Both the position numbers and the translations under genes were made by a program. From Cyanoderma ruficeps (lineage: Eukaryota > Chordata > Aves > Passeriformes > Timaliidae), in the NCBI GenBank assembly GCA_008694505.1, contig VZDJ01007747.1, forward strand, positions 25,917,367 to 25,981,366: a stretch of 64,000 nt of DNA, written 5' to 3'. Every line of letters starts with the position of its first letter. Position 1 is the first letter of the stretch. Below, piece by piece: positions 1 to 12,441 of this stretch. The notes beneath the pieces were generated by a model that ran no database searches, had not been told where the DNA came from, and saw nothing but the letters and a program-made list of their open reading frames with translations.

Positions 1-689
1 ATATTTACATTTGATATTGTTTTGTTTACAAATGCTAGTGGTTGACACACTGTGACATTCTCTACAACCAGAGCTTTATTTCCCATAACCCTGCTCAAAT
101 AATAACGAGGAGGTTGTAACAAATGTGTCTTGTCCTGATGGCTGCAGCCATCTAGTAGACTCAGTCAATGGATTATGAGAGTGTGATGCAGAGATTAAAA
201 AATCAGACTCAATAAGTGATTACTGCAACAACTAATTTTACTAGATCATAGAAAAAGAGACTATTTGGATTTTTTTTCCCTGAGAGATGCAAAGGACCTG
301 AGTCAAAAAGAATCAGTGGGAGAGCTGGTCTCTAATAAACCACAGTGCAATTATTTTTAAGAATGCAGTGGGAGAGAGATAAATCACACAAATTGATATT
401 TGATTTCAAGAGATGGAACTGTAAAGAATGAGAAATTTTCAGAGACAGAATGAAGTTGTTCAAAAAGCCTGCATGCAACATGAAGGCTGCTGTAAATACT
501 CTGTTAAAAGACTAGTTAGACTGTGTGTCATAATTCAAAAAGAAACTAAAGTGGTCCAAAACTTCCTCACACATCTTCCTGGGAAAGTTAAGGAGGCTGT
601 TGCAGCTAATACTTGAACTCTAAAAAAGCTGGAGAGCTTGGTCAAATTGGGAAAAGAGAAATACATATAAAAGCAATAGGTCAAATGTG
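1..689. other. AT-rich sequence, unassigned
   Basis: No gene is supported. A 62-codon open frame (428-616, +) has no recognisable domain and is what AT-rich DNA yields by chance. The stretch lies directly upstream of the decayed LINE, so part of it (roughly 420 onward) could be the eroded continuation of that element's ORF2, but I cannot align it with confidence. Confidence 0.5.
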
Positions 690-1822
690 AAGAGAAAAGT
701 TAGAGACCTAAACCAGAAAGGCCATGACTAAAACTTTGCAAAGCATCATCAAATTGACAGCAAAACAGTACTTTAAACACATCAAAAGCAGGAAACCACA
801 TAGGGAATTGGTGAGGATGCTTGGTGTAAAGAGTATATGCCAGTTGATAAGGCCATAACTGAAATTATCAATAATCTCTTTATTTCACACTTAATCTTGA
901 CTGAAGGTGTGGATCAGGACCAACAACTGACCTTAACTTTCTCTGCAGCAGAGAGGTCAGAGAAGCTGGATCAGATTGAAGTAAATATACAGGAACTATT
1001 ATGTCATCTAGATGAGTCAGATGTCAAGAAATCAACAAAAACAGATGGCATTCAGTCAAGAGCTCTGAAATATTTCAAATACAAAGCAGCTGGTCAGCTA
1101 GACAAAGTGTATGACATAGCATTGCAAACAGCCACCATGAGAGGACTTTGACATTGATATCATCAACTCTACAAAAGCTGCCAAGGATGGGACTCTGTAA
1201 AGTAGAGACCAGCAACTGACTTTTGTCACTGGTTTGACAGAAGAATCTGTAATAAACCAAAGCTTTAGAATCACTATGGCTTCTATAGAGGAGTGGAGCC
1301 AAGGTTTATGAAGGTGATTCAGAGGGCATAAATTATTTTTAGAGGCATTTCAGAAGATTCCATATCAAAAGTTACAGAAAAGAAAAATATCTTAGGCGAT
1401 TGGAGAAAGATCTTCCAGTGGACTCAAGTTGATTAAAAGATGGGATGCAAAGGGTTAGGAAACAATTATCTCTCTCTAGGGTGGTTCCCTCAGGAGAACT
1501 GTCAGTATGAACTTTGCTCAATGGCTTCACCAGTAACCTGGAGAAGAGTCATGGATGCTCCTTTAGACTCTTTTAGGTTGTCAAAAGTATCAGTGTCAAA
1601 GAACCGCAGATGAACCGCACAAAATTGAGACACAAGGTAGAAAGGTGGCAGATCACCTTCATAGAAGTGAACATAAGGAACCTTTAAGAAAAACTACTAG
1701 ACCTCAACCATGCTGAACTTGGAACTGGCAGATATGAAGCAGATCTTGAAACCCTCATTGCCAGCACTCTGAACTGACAACCACTGACTTGATGCGTCTT
1801 TTGTTAAGAAAAAGGCTGAGAG
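690..1822 (+). mobile_element. decayed CR1-like LINE, ORF2/reverse-transcriptase part
   Basis: Remnant of a non-LTR retrotransposon of the CR1/L3 group, in the sense orientation. At about 755-790 the frame reads KQYFKHIKSRK, like the segment before the reverse-transcriptase domain in CR1 ORF2 (usually FFKYI.SKRK). At 837-1151 an open stretch includes DGIQSRALK, corresponding to the RT block where CR1 elements have GPDGIHPRVLK; here the GP is replaced. Further on only scattered resemblance remains, for example RWQITFIEVN near 1640-1670 where CR1 has RWQMKFN.GKC. Many stops and frameshifts show it is long dead. It is split from its 3' part (2136-2500) by the LTR at 1829. Family assignment is from memory of CR1 sequences; an L2-type element is the alternative. 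Confidence 0.6.
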
Positions 1823-1828
1823 GATGTG
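1823..1828. repeat. left target-site duplication GATGTG of the solo LTR
   Basis: The six bases GATGTG lie immediately 5' of the LTR's first TG and recur directly after its last CA (2130-2135). A 6-bp duplication is the usual integration footprint of class-II (alpha/beta-like) retroviruses and fixes the LTR boundary at 1829. Confidence 0.85.
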
Positions 1829-2018
1829 TGTCACCCTGAATTTTCTGCCTTCTGTCTTCGTGCTGCAGATTCTCATGCAGCTTCCTGCAAACAATGTGTA
1901 TTTTTAGAATGTTTACATACTTCTCTTCTGAAAGAAGAAATGATTGATGGTGATGTCCACCATCCAAGTTGGAGAGGTGGTGACCTCTGTAGCCAATCTC
2001 TTGACCTTTGTACAAATG

Positions 2019-2026
2019 TATATAAA
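2019..2026 (+). promoter_or_regulatory. LTR TATA box
   Basis: TATATAAA inside copy A, conserved in copy B. It should position transcription start about 25-30 bp downstream, near 2045-2055. That it still drives transcription is not shown by the sequence. Confidence 0.65.
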
Positions 2027-2042
2027 TGCAGTCAGATTTTGT

Positions 2043-2048
2043 AATAAA
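2043..2048 (+). terminator. LTR polyadenylation signal AATAAA
   Basis: AATAAA begins 24 bp after the start of the TATA box, also present in copy B. It overlaps the predicted transcription start, so either the R region is very short or the signal lies at the end of U3. Confidence 0.6.
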
Positions 2049-2129
2049 GAGTTTGTTCCCTTGAACTGCTGCTGGTGGCCTCATCTTTCTGTCCCTGAAG
2101 TTGGGACACTCCCAGCCTCAGCGATCACA

Positions 2130-2135
2130 GATGTG
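2130..2135. repeat. right target-site duplication GATGTG of the solo LTR
   Basis: Exact copy of 1823-1828, directly after the terminal CA of LTR copy A. Confidence 0.85.
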
Positions 2136-2500
2136 CCTGTGTTTGCAAAACCATGCAGTCAGAAGATTACTTGAGGATAGATCCTTCACTAAAGGTTCAC
2201 TAAATACTACAAAATCAAAACCAGGGGCACACAATGAAGCTTGCAGGGGAATAGTTCACAGCCTCAAAACAGCCTCAATGATGTGCTCAGCTCGTACTGA
2301 TCTTCTGAAATGTGCTGCCACAGCAGGCCATGGTGACAGAAAATATTATCAGGCTCAAAAAGAGATTAGATACATTCTGGGGAAAAGGGTTTAGAGATGG
2401 GAACTAAGGATGGCTGGGGATGTACCCTCACAAGCACTAATTTTAGTTGCTGCAAAAGCAAGAATATGAAGAACTGGTGGAACAAGAAAAGAAGAATAAC
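2136..2500 (+). mobile_element. 3' part of the decayed CR1-like LINE
   Basis: The LINE interrupted at 1822 appears to continue here. At about 2360-2480 the sequence (AAGAGATTAGATACATTCTG, later AGGATGGCTGGGGATGTACC) resembles the 3' untranslated region of ancient CR1/L3-type LINEs, which carry a 'TTAG..AAATTCATGGA' block followed by 'GATGGCT..GGATG.A'. No reading frame is expected in this part and none is seen. Recognition is by memory of the repeat family, so the call is tentative. Confidence 0.45.
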
Positions 2501-2574
2501 TAGTAACGCTAACATTGTACATTAAAATACGAACATTTGTAATTATTCACCCAGATTTGGTCTGAAATTCTCTA

Positions 2575-2720
2575 ACAGAATGGTCTAAAAGGATCTTCAG
2601 CAGGTCATCTAGCCTATTTTCTTTGACTAATACAAGGAAATATACCTTCACCTGTACTGGCAATTGTTTCTTTGATGCTGCATGTACTACGTTCTCTTCC
2701 AATTTAGTCTCATGATTAAT
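2575..2720 (-). mobile_element. possible old CR1/L3-type LINE 3' fragment
   Basis: GGATCTTCAGCAGGTCATCTAG (starting near 2590) resembles the complement of an old CR1 3' end, where the familiar text is 'GGACCTC.GAGGTCATCTAGTCCA'. The following 100 bases fit only loosely. Weak; could be chance. Confidence 0.3.
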
Positions 2721-5700
2721 CATTTTAACAGTTGCAATTCTGTTTTCCTGTTATTTAGTCAAAGTGTGCCCTTCCCTATTGGTTCAATCTGTTTGGACAT
2801 AGACATAATTTATTTTCCATTAATTTTTCATTAAGTATTTATTATGAATATATTAATGAGAATATTTCAACCATTAGATTGATACAAATGGAAATTTATT
2901 ACATGATAATGGTTTTTTGCATGTGACTGATCAATTGGTTTTATATTCTCTTGCAGTGTCATGATCCTGTTTTTGTGCATCACATGATAAACTCCTAAGA
3001 TGCTCATTTTATTGTCTCTCAGTCAAGATCTACCTTTTAGCTGCTTCTTCCAATCTTAAATCTGCTGTTATAGATGAAGTTAGTTTGACACTTCAATGCT
3101 TCCAAGATGCTGATGACTGCCCAGTTTTCTATCATGCATGTGTTTATAAGTTTATTTTTCTATTTTTCAGCTAAAATGTTAATGAAAGTGGTTAAGGCTG
3201 TAATTCTAGAGATCTTGGCTGTAATACAAGGCTTTGGGGGCTTGCAAGCATTTTTAATTATACTATTTTTCAATTGCTCTTCAGTAGAATATCACACCGT
3301 TTACTGAGGTCTTTCATTATCAGATCATTAATTTGATATATTTAATATATTGTCTATCTTACATCTTTTGTTAGAATGATCTAAAATAAACTCATGTACT
3401 TACAAACTTTCAAATATTTTTTATACAGTATTACTTCTCAGTTTCTTTGAAATAAAATCTATAAGACTGGAGCGGGAAAATATATATCCACGATTCATTT
3501 ATTACTTGCCAAAGGTAAATTTTGCTACCTGTGAGACACCATTTTATTATAGGTGTGCATTCAAGCAGATGAGAGAAGTGGGCTAATTGATAAGGATCTG
3601 AAATTAAACCATCCTTGTCATTGAATATATAGATCAGTTTCTTTGTTGAGAGGTCATTGTATTCTCAATAACTAATTGAAATACAGCAAATATGTCTGCA
3701 TGTAAAGTGACTTACTTTATGGGAAAAAATACTGTAGTTAATAGGTTCTTAAGGAAAAATACCTAGTCCAGCATGTAGCACACTGTTTTTATGATTTTAA
3801 AGATATTATAAATAAAACATTATTATCAAGATAAATATTCTAATTACACTTCTTCACAGTTAGATTAGATAATAATAGTTGACACCTGTATAAAGAACGG
3901 GTCCAAACCTCTAAGAATATATCATATATTTGCAATCAATAAATTAAAGGCTTTTGTAGGGTGTGACCTTGTTTCTGTCTAGGTTGTGCACTCATGTTTT
4001 CTTTCCAAAGACAATAGAATTTGGTGTGTGTCCTCTGCCCTGCTCTTAGTCTGATATTGAGCTGGGATAAACTAGGGCATACTTTCTAGATAAAGAAACT
4101 TATAAAGTTGTCTTAGTTCTCTATTTCAGACCAAGAATGGCATCCTCTGTTAAGAGGGAAAGAGATGAAAGTACAGAGATTAAAAGGGAGCAAAAATATT
4201 CAAGAAGATAAACTTGAAAAAAAGCTAATATTACATGCTGTCTAATGATCAATAAAACTTAGGATAAATGCATTCTTGATGGCAAATTAGGTTAAAGATT
4301 ACAACCACTCCATGTCTATGTGCAGGATCATTTGCAGGGCTGAAACAGACACCTGTGTCTAATCCTCCTAGATTTAACTGAGAGTTCTTGTTAGTAATCA
4401 TATGATGTAGTCTATAATTTACAAATATTAAGCTGAATTCATTGACTTTTTTCAAACAAGACACCAAACAATATCCTCCAGTTGTTGGGTTCTAACTGTT
4501 AAAATGGATCCAGATTGTAATTTAAATGAGTTTGTCTGATCCATCTTTCATCAGACACATCTGCTTTTTTTTGTTAAAGTGAGTATTTTCAAATATTTTG
4601 ATAGATCTAACAAAATATTTATATTTCAGAAGAAAGAACTTCTGTTGTTTTAGTTATACAGTAGTTACACAACTCACAAATTAAGAACTGGTCATTACAG
4701 TTAAATACTTTTGTAAATAGGTTTATTGAATTCTTCATTAAGGAAAAATTTGTTGTAAAAACAAATCAGATGGATCTCTCTTTGTCTGCTAAGTTCTGTG
4801 ATGATTATAAATCTGCAATTGCTAATAAATTTGAAACTTCATGCAGCAATAGAAGAATAAATATTCCCTACATATTTTGGTGCATTTAAAATAATTTATG
4901 CAATCACACACGGTGATTTTCAGTTTGTGTCCTGTAAGGGGGAAAAAAAAATCTTTAACAGACTAGAGTTTTACACAGAAAGGATTTTTGTCTTGTTTAC
5001 TTGGAATAAACATGAATTAAAAGTGATCTTCAAGTACAAATTTTATTAATAGAAGTCCACAGTTTTCTTTCACTGCAGATGATGGTGCTTTAAGGTGGGG
5101 GCAAACAGAATATTTTATGTTGATATTAGTTTAATTCAATATTTTTCAAAAGAATTTGGAATCTAAAATATCAGAGATTCAATCAATTTTTTATGCCTTG
5201 CAGCTGATGTCAATTCCCATGCTGTCTTGTTTTGTGCCACTCCACTTGGTTACTTTCTGAAACAATTATTTTATGAAGCTGTTAATTTTATCTGTAGAAA
5301 AACATCTTCATTGGTCCCTGAATTCAAAGGAATGAAATCTAAGCAAAATCTAAGTAGAAGAAACTAGCAACAAAAGTGGTGTCCTAAACTGTCATTTCCA
5401 TAAGTGGCCTTATTTGTGCAATGATTATTGTATAGGATACTTTCCCATATTTTCTCTTTGGAAGGGAGAAGAGAAATGTGTGACTTCTACACAGCAAATT
5501 GCAGATATCATTCTAAAGGTACTTTTTCAGATCTTGCTTGGATATGTTTTTAGGGTATGACTTTTAGACATTGAACCAATATTAAGAAACAAAGTATTGA
5601 AGGAGTGTTTTCAATAAACTGCAATTATTTTGGGTGGAACCAAAAAATCTTTTAGAATACAGTTTTAATCTTCATTTTTTTAATATTGAAAAAAAAGTGA

Positions 5701-7913
5701 GAAAAATTTTTAAAAAAGCAAAAGGTTAATTACATGAACATTTCTGTAAGAAGACTCTCAGAATGCACTCCCATTCTACAGTAAGAAGAGAGTAACATAT
5801 GGATTAGGTAGAACAAAGAACAAACAGAATCATGAGTCTGGAGAGTATATTTCGAACTTCCCAGTACCCACCCTAACTCCACCTCTGTGGCAAATTACTT
5901 CTATCTGAATAAGTTTTTGATATAAAATAGTCCAAATTTTCCCAGAGCCTGTGATAAAGTCCCAAATGTATTTTTACACTAATATATTCATTAAAAAATA
6001 CTAACTTGAGTGGAGGAAAAAGACAGTTAAAGGCACTGAAAGACACGGATGACACATTTTCTGAAAGATAGGGAAACTCGTTGAGTTAAATTTCATACTA
6101 AACTGCTACTCTGTAAGACAATAAAAAACACTACATTGTTTGTATTTGGATGACAGATCAGGAGAATCAATTTCAAGTCATATTTTTAAATTAAATTGCC
6201 TCATTTGGTTTCTCTTTACCATGTTTCATCATATCAAAACAGTCATACAGACTTCAAGAGTGGAAACTGTCAGTGTTCACAGTTCATCATTGGATCAGCC
6301 TTCTAGAGCTATTGTTTTATTAATGTTTTCTACCTCATTTTCTTCTTTCATATATCACAAGTCCAAGTAGTTCCTCAGTGAGTTTTATCTGTGAAATAAC
6401 AATAAAAATGAGAAAGAAGAACTTCACTCATATGTTTATGATGTATCCAGTCCTAGGTATAGTTGTAGAGATAGTCTGTTTTGGCTTATGGACTACTGAC
6501 AATAAAAAACAGTGACAATCACGTTAAAAACTCCTTCAGGGAAAGAAAAAGTTCTCATAATACCATTTTGTGAAGAATCTTCTTGCATTGCAGATTCTAG
6601 ACATTGTCACCATGGAACAAATAATACCTATGTCATGATGAGAATCATTAGAAGAGGTCAGGGCTGGAACATCCCAGAATAAAGACATTTATGGTTGAAT
6701 TTTTTAGCTTTTATTTGCAAGAACGGTGCCACTCTGATTTGCTTACTATTTTCCCCTTCTCAACTCTCTTCACAAATTTTTTCCCACCTTACCTTTCTCA
6801 TAAAGGAGAGATTTCTCCCTTTCTGCTTTGAAAAAATGATGCCAACTCAATTACCTGTGAAGAATTAGTTTGGGAGTACATCACCCATTTGGAATCTCTA
6901 TATAATCAGTGTTTACAGGAGTTCTGAGCCCCTTTCAGAGAAACACTTTAAGGGCTGCTGTGAATGTAGACATCAGTATGGGCAGAGTTATTTCTTTTTC
7001 ACATCATGTAAAAGCCTGAGACACTCTGACCATCACTCCTCTACTAGGTTCTTCAGTTCCTACATTTATGGTATGGATGAACACTATGCATTCACAATCA
7101 TTTTTCACAAACCCCCCTTTATCTTGCTGCCTTGCTGGCTGAGTCTACAATTTCAACTCATCTAAGTTCAGCTGAGTTCCTTTTCCTACCATGTCTGACT
7201 CATTTTATTACTCACCCAGTGGAACTTTCTTCTCTTGTCCCAGGTCACTGCTTCTATTTTTTTTGCCTCACTGCTACATCGTTGTTTTTTTGGTGATCTC
7301 TTCCTATTCTTGGTGGACCTTTGCATTATTTCATTACTTCTGTTCAAGTCTAAGCTCTCCAGGGACTCTGAGACATCATTTCACTTCATCCTACTGCTGC
7401 AAACTCAGCTGTCTTTTACGGCATACATGGAGATCCAAGAATAATAGTACATATAGAATCATACTTATCCTAGTGAATAAATCAAATGAAATGGTTTCCT
7501 CAGAAATTATGGAATGTGGGGACTACTGATTTAGCTTAAAACATTCCTTCTTCAATTTTTCCTTTTTGTCTGTGAAAGAATTACACAAACAATTTGGGAA
7601 GGAAATTTGATTGCATGACAGAAATCAAACAAACTCCAGCAGAGTGCTGCCAGATGAATGACAAAAGAAAGTTGAAAGATATTGTGGGTTTTTTTTTTCC
7701 TTATTTGTAGTAATCTGTGCTTTTGTATCTGAGAATATTAGGTAAAAGATGGAAGCAAATGTGATTTGCAAGCAGATGATATCAGTTTTTTGCTGTCAAC
7801 GGTATGACTTCAACAGTGGGTAGACTTGCTCTCATACCAAAATGAATTGCACACTGCAGACTAGGAGTCCATGTTTCTCATTAATGCTTTTATTACTATT
7901 TTCATTTAAATTG

Positions 7914-7945
7914 AGCATATATATATTGAATATATATTGAAATAG
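7914..7945. repeat. AT-rich tandem repeat
   Basis: Alternating AT with two copies of ATATATATTGA. Simple-sequence DNA. Confidence 0.6.
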
Positions 7946-8813
7946 ATGCTCTTATTTTCACCATATATTTAACCTTATATGAACAATTGATGCTTTAAAA
8001 GCCCATATTTTTGCTCATTCTGAAACTTGAAGACAAAAAACCCCAGATACAAACTAAACTCTTCTGCTTGTCTTTCTGAGAGTACTTTGAGAGACTTTTA
8101 TCTGCTGTAGTGCAGTACTCACTAGCCTCTAATGTCTGTGCTCATCTTGTTCTTTAAAATAATCCATATGTAATGGCTCTAATAGGATAACATGATATAC
8201 TAAAGAGGCTGATAAAATTTTTCAAGGATTATGACATTGCAGTTTTGTTTTCAAACATTCAAAAGTGTTTGCGCAAAGGTGACCTACAAATATATATTTT
8301 CATATTAGAAAACCCTTTCACAAATACATTTTCACACACGTGTACCAATAATTAAGAGTTAGAACCCACATAATTCCTATTAATAGACTAGGGAGGATAG
8401 TATTTTATGACAATTAAAATGCACACCTCCATATCTTCATTAATTTTTTCCCTTAAGCTATTCAAACACATTGTCAAATTTAGTTTGTTTTCATGTTTCT
8501 ACTGTATTTTATGAGCTTCATCGAGAAAATAGTTTAACCTCTTTATTATATAAATAAAATGTTCATTGAATGCACAAGGATCTCTGAAAGTTCTATGAAT
8601 AATGCTTTAGTGGTACAGAAACAGTGGTGATGCTTTCAATTATTGTAGGCTGGCCATTTCTGAAGCTGGGAGTGCATCAGCAGGAGGTAATAGCAGATCT
8701 GATAATTCAGAGAATAAATCACAACAATCCAGACATGCATTTTAGCTTTTATATAAAAGCTGAAGTAAGAGAAAATAGATAAACCCGTTGTGGGGCTTTT
8801 TTTCCTTTCTTTT

Positions 8814-8827
8814 TTGTGTGTGTGTGT
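8814..8827. repeat. (TG)n microsatellite
   Basis: About seven TG units directly after a T-rich run. Ordinary microsatellite. Confidence 0.7.
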
Positions 8828-11117
8828 AGCAGAGGAAATTTAAATGAAACATTATCTACCTTCTCTTACAAAAGTTTTCAAATCCTATATGAGGCCAGGT
8901 AAGAGAAAAATGTATTTTTTTAGAAGATACCAACTTTTTGAGAATTGATTTTAAAGTACTTTTCCCCCCTAAAACTGAGATTCTTCTGGTATAAATCACA
9001 GCTTCCTTTTTTGTATCAGTTTCATGTAAGGTGCGGTTGGCTTCTTTTTGGAAAATATTTTTCTTTTTTTTGTCATTCTCTTTCCTCCACTCTTGTCTGT
9101 ATTCTAAAGCAATTTTTCTCAGTCTTCTGACACTTACCAGAGAGTCTCCATGATGGTGGTCAATGTATTCCAAAATGTTTTCTTCAAGTTTTTCTTCAAC
9201 ACTGGGTATTTATTAAAAACATAGAAACTTTTAAGTGATCTGCTGCCTCTCCACCAAAGCATGCTTTAGAAAAGGTCATAGTTCCTCACAGACTCCTGAA
9301 AAAAAAGTTTTTGAAACCTGAAGTGTGAGATTTTTAATCATTTTATAATTCATTTTTGTACTGATTATATAAATATGCTTCATAACACAGTAGGAGTAAC
9401 TTACACTGCCCAGATATCTGAAGGAAAACAATCCATGCAATTATACTTTAATGTTTTACCTTTTCTTTTTAATGAAACAGAGGAGGAATAGTACACAAAA
9501 CTGATAGGAAGTTTGGCACTTTTTTAAATTATGTGTAATCTCAACAGATGCCTTTACCAGGATGGTTCAGTTCCTGAGCTAACTAGGTGGAGTTCTGTAA
9601 GTCTTCAGATTGCATATATCCAATTCTTTAAGACAGAATATTCATAGTATAATATCCATGAGTCACCCTTGTGCCCAACGTGGGCTATCTTTCTTCACTG
9701 CCAGTCTTCCATAGAGCCCAGAAAACACATATGATGCATAGTGAATACAGTGAACTAGAATTTTTCTCAAATTCTTTTGTAAGAAAAGAGAACCTGGCAG
9801 AAAAGCGGGTAAAAAATTAGATGATAAATATACTCCAAAAGGAATTTTAACAGGCAAAGTTAATTACATAGGATAAAGAATTAACCAAAAGTTTGTAAAT
9901 GGAGAATTATCCTTTCCCACTAAATGTAAATTTTGTTTATCTATCTTTAGTAGAAAGACAAATACATGACGTATGTTTTTTAAAAACCCAAATTTCCAAG
10001 CTTGTAGCAAGTCTTCCTTTCAAAGCTGCTGTACTGAAGACTAGAACACTAAAATAACCTCTAGATTTTAATCAAAGTCTGAATACTGTATGTTAACTCC
10101 AAAAACAGATTTGCAAAACTAGCAGCCATAAACAAACTGTTAGTGAGCTATTTTCTTTTTAAAATTGAAAGCTTAAAAAGTCTTTGTTTCTGTTTTCAAC
10201 TTGTGCTACATCTTAACATCTGGGCAGTTATGCAAACCTATAAATTACATTTTTCCCCTCCAAGTTAATTGGCATAAAATTATAATGAAAATAATTCAAA
10301 ACCTTAGTGCAAAATTGTAGACTCATAAAATGAAATTGTAAACATACTGATTAGCATGTAAAATTTTAATGAGACTGTGTTTTGATAGAAAAATCTTCAA
10401 ACTGAGAGAGGCGTGCAGCAACTTCCAGCAAATATTTTGCTTAATTAATGAATTTCAATAATTGATAGTTTTCCCCAAGATTTAAGTACCATTACTGAAA
10501 CCACCTCTCTTTTCTTCTTTTTTAATGAGACTGCTGTAAGGAAATGTGAAGTTTTTTAAAACATAATCCCTTTCTTCTGAAAAGATTTGGTACAAGAAAG
10601 TTGATAACCAAGTAAAAAAATGGAACTGCAATTAGTGTTTTTAATGTTTATCCTAAGGCCTACCGTTCTGATTCTGGGGGCGGGGGAGATCTCAAACTTA
10701 CAGTCTCTGAAAAATCCAGAGAAATTGCAACTTTGCTTGACCCTAGCAGAACTTCCATATTACAGCAGAGCTGTTGTCCTCTTTCACAGGATCATAGGTG
10801 AATATTCTTGCCAATGCTCAGAGAGAATAATTCTGCACTTAAAAAGGTCCAAAAAAATTATAAATAGAGGAAAATACTAATGTCTTTCCTCTTACACACA
10901 GAAAATGCCTAAAACACTTATTATTAGGGATACGTGTAAAGGTTTGATTAAAAACAAGCAGAAAATTAGCCTTACACATTTTGTTCTCAAAGTGATTTGA
11001 ATGTAGAAGGTTTTAAAACACCAATGAATCAGTCTTTTTTTTTTTCTTTCATTACAGCAGTTGGAATTTTCACTACCACCAAAGGTATCAGGGCTATGAT
11101 AGAGGGATACGAGTCCC

Positions 11118-11390
11118 ATGTCACAGATTTACTGACACATTGAGCAGCTGAGACTGTCCAGGCCAGGCTCCTGCACAAGATGGTTGTTCAGGATCATGGC
11201 CATCTATCTTTTGAAAATCTCCACAGATGGAAACTCTGTGATGCTCTAAGCAACCACTGTTGCTGAGTCACCCTTAAAAAAAAATTTAAAATTTTTTTAA
11301 AAAAAATTCTTATGTTTAATACCCATGCCTGCATGGTGTCCATGGAAACTAAGACAAAGATTTTCAGAATGACTGTCATACTACCTTTGG
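11118..11390 (-). mobile_element. decayed CR1 LINE 3' fragment
   Basis: Read on the plus strand this is the complement of a CR1 3' untranslated region. GTTGTTCAGGATCATGGCCA, then TTGAAAATCTCCACAGATGG and AAACTCTGTGATGCTCTAAG, match in order the CR1 text 'GTTGCTCAGG..CATGTCCA', 'TTGAATATCTCCAAGGATGGAGACTC' and 'ACA.CCTCTCTGGGCAA'. A stretch of A and T (11276-11308) replaces the part where CR1 has 'CAGTAAAAAAGTTTTT'. Divergence is high, so this is an older insertion than those at 31.9 or 50.8 kb. The left boundary is blurred and the terminal octamer repeats are not visible. Confidence 0.6.
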
Positions 11391-11637
11391 CATGAAAAAA
11401 GTGGGAATAATGACCACTCCTTTAAGAAAAGCTTTTTTTTCCTGAAATTCTTGGCAGCTTTTGCAGGCCAGAAAAGTAGAAATAGATAGCTTACTTAAAG
11501 ACTGAATTAGTAAACTTGGTCTTCATCATTCAATTAATTTACAAGGTCACATTTGTTCCCTAAAAATTCAACCATAGAAGTTATGCATTGTACACTTCAC
11601 TCATTGAGGGGTTTGTTTGTTTTTTTCTGTTACCTTA

Positions 11638-11671
11638 GTATATCTATATATATCTATATCTAGATATATAA
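11638..11671. repeat. TATATC/TCTATA microsatellite
   Basis: Tandem TATATC-type units over about 34 bp; simple repeat. Confidence 0.65.
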
Positions 11672-12441
11672 ACTTGGAAACCTGTAAGTGGATATTTATG
11701 CAAGTTCTGGAAAAAACTCAATAAAATCCTTCAGAACCACCACACAATCATAAATCAGAATGAACAGATACTATCATATTTTTTATTATGTTTAAGTGAA
11801 AACATTTTAAAACATTAAAAAATTATATTGCATATCAGTTTGGATTATATTCAGTCACTGCATAAATCTAAATATAAATCCTTGACTGTGCCTAGTACAT
11901 CTTAACTGAAAATAATTTTTAGATTGTTTTAGTAAATGCAGCTCCATAGAGCCATGTTTAAATTCAATCTATCCATACTGCACATGACTCCCAACTACCA
12001 TATTATACTGCTCAAAAGGCTGTGTGAAGCACTGACCACCTAGCAGAAATTGATTGACCCAGGGAAGGTGGAATACATAATGTTGTGCACCTCTTCTGAC
12101 TTGCAGACAACAGAAAAATGCCTGAAATAGTTTTCAGCTAATTCAAATTCATTTCTACCCCAGGAAAGGTACAGAGATATTTTCCACTTTAGTGCAGTGC
12201 ATCTTTCCATTCACACCATTGCAGGCTCTTGGGAACGGAGATGTATAAGAAGTTTGGTTTGGGTCTTCGAATTATGTTTTTGGGTAGGAATCACTTTACT
12301 GAAACACTTTCCTATTAGTTCCCTCCTGCTTCACAGTTTCGCACTAATGCTTATGTGAAAAAGAAAAAGATACAGTTATGCAGCTGCGTGAGCTGCGCAT
12401 CCTAAACTTGAACAGGTTGTGGCATTTTGTGCCATATGGTA

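Larger units (their letters stand above)
1829..2129 (+). mobile_element. solo LTR of a class-II-like endogenous retrovirus, copy A
   Basis: A 301-bp LTR begins TGTCACCC and ends GATCACA, so it has the canonical TG...CA termini, and is flanked by GATGTG on both sides. A TATA box (TATATAAA, 2019-2026) and a polyadenylation signal (AATAAA, 2043-2048) are in the expected order. A second copy in the opposite orientation is at 29413-29717; the two look roughly 85-90 percent identical by eye. No gag, pro, pol or env sequence adjoins it, so it is a solo LTR left by recombination between the two LTRs of a provirus. It inserted into the older LINE, whose 3' part resumes at 2136. The family name is unknown to me. 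Retroviral class is inferred from the 6-bp duplication alone. Confidence 0.88.
2721..11117. other. long AT-rich stretch without a supported gene
   Basis: I see no exon, RNA gene or well-preserved mobile element. Open frames are short (the longest, 7191-7529 + and 8856-9173 -, are 105-112 codons) and rich in Phe, Leu and Ser or Lys and Arg, as AT-rich noncoding DNA gives. Short simple repeats occur at 7914-7945 and 8814-8827, and a primer-binding-site look-alike at 9669-9685. Confidence 0.6.
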
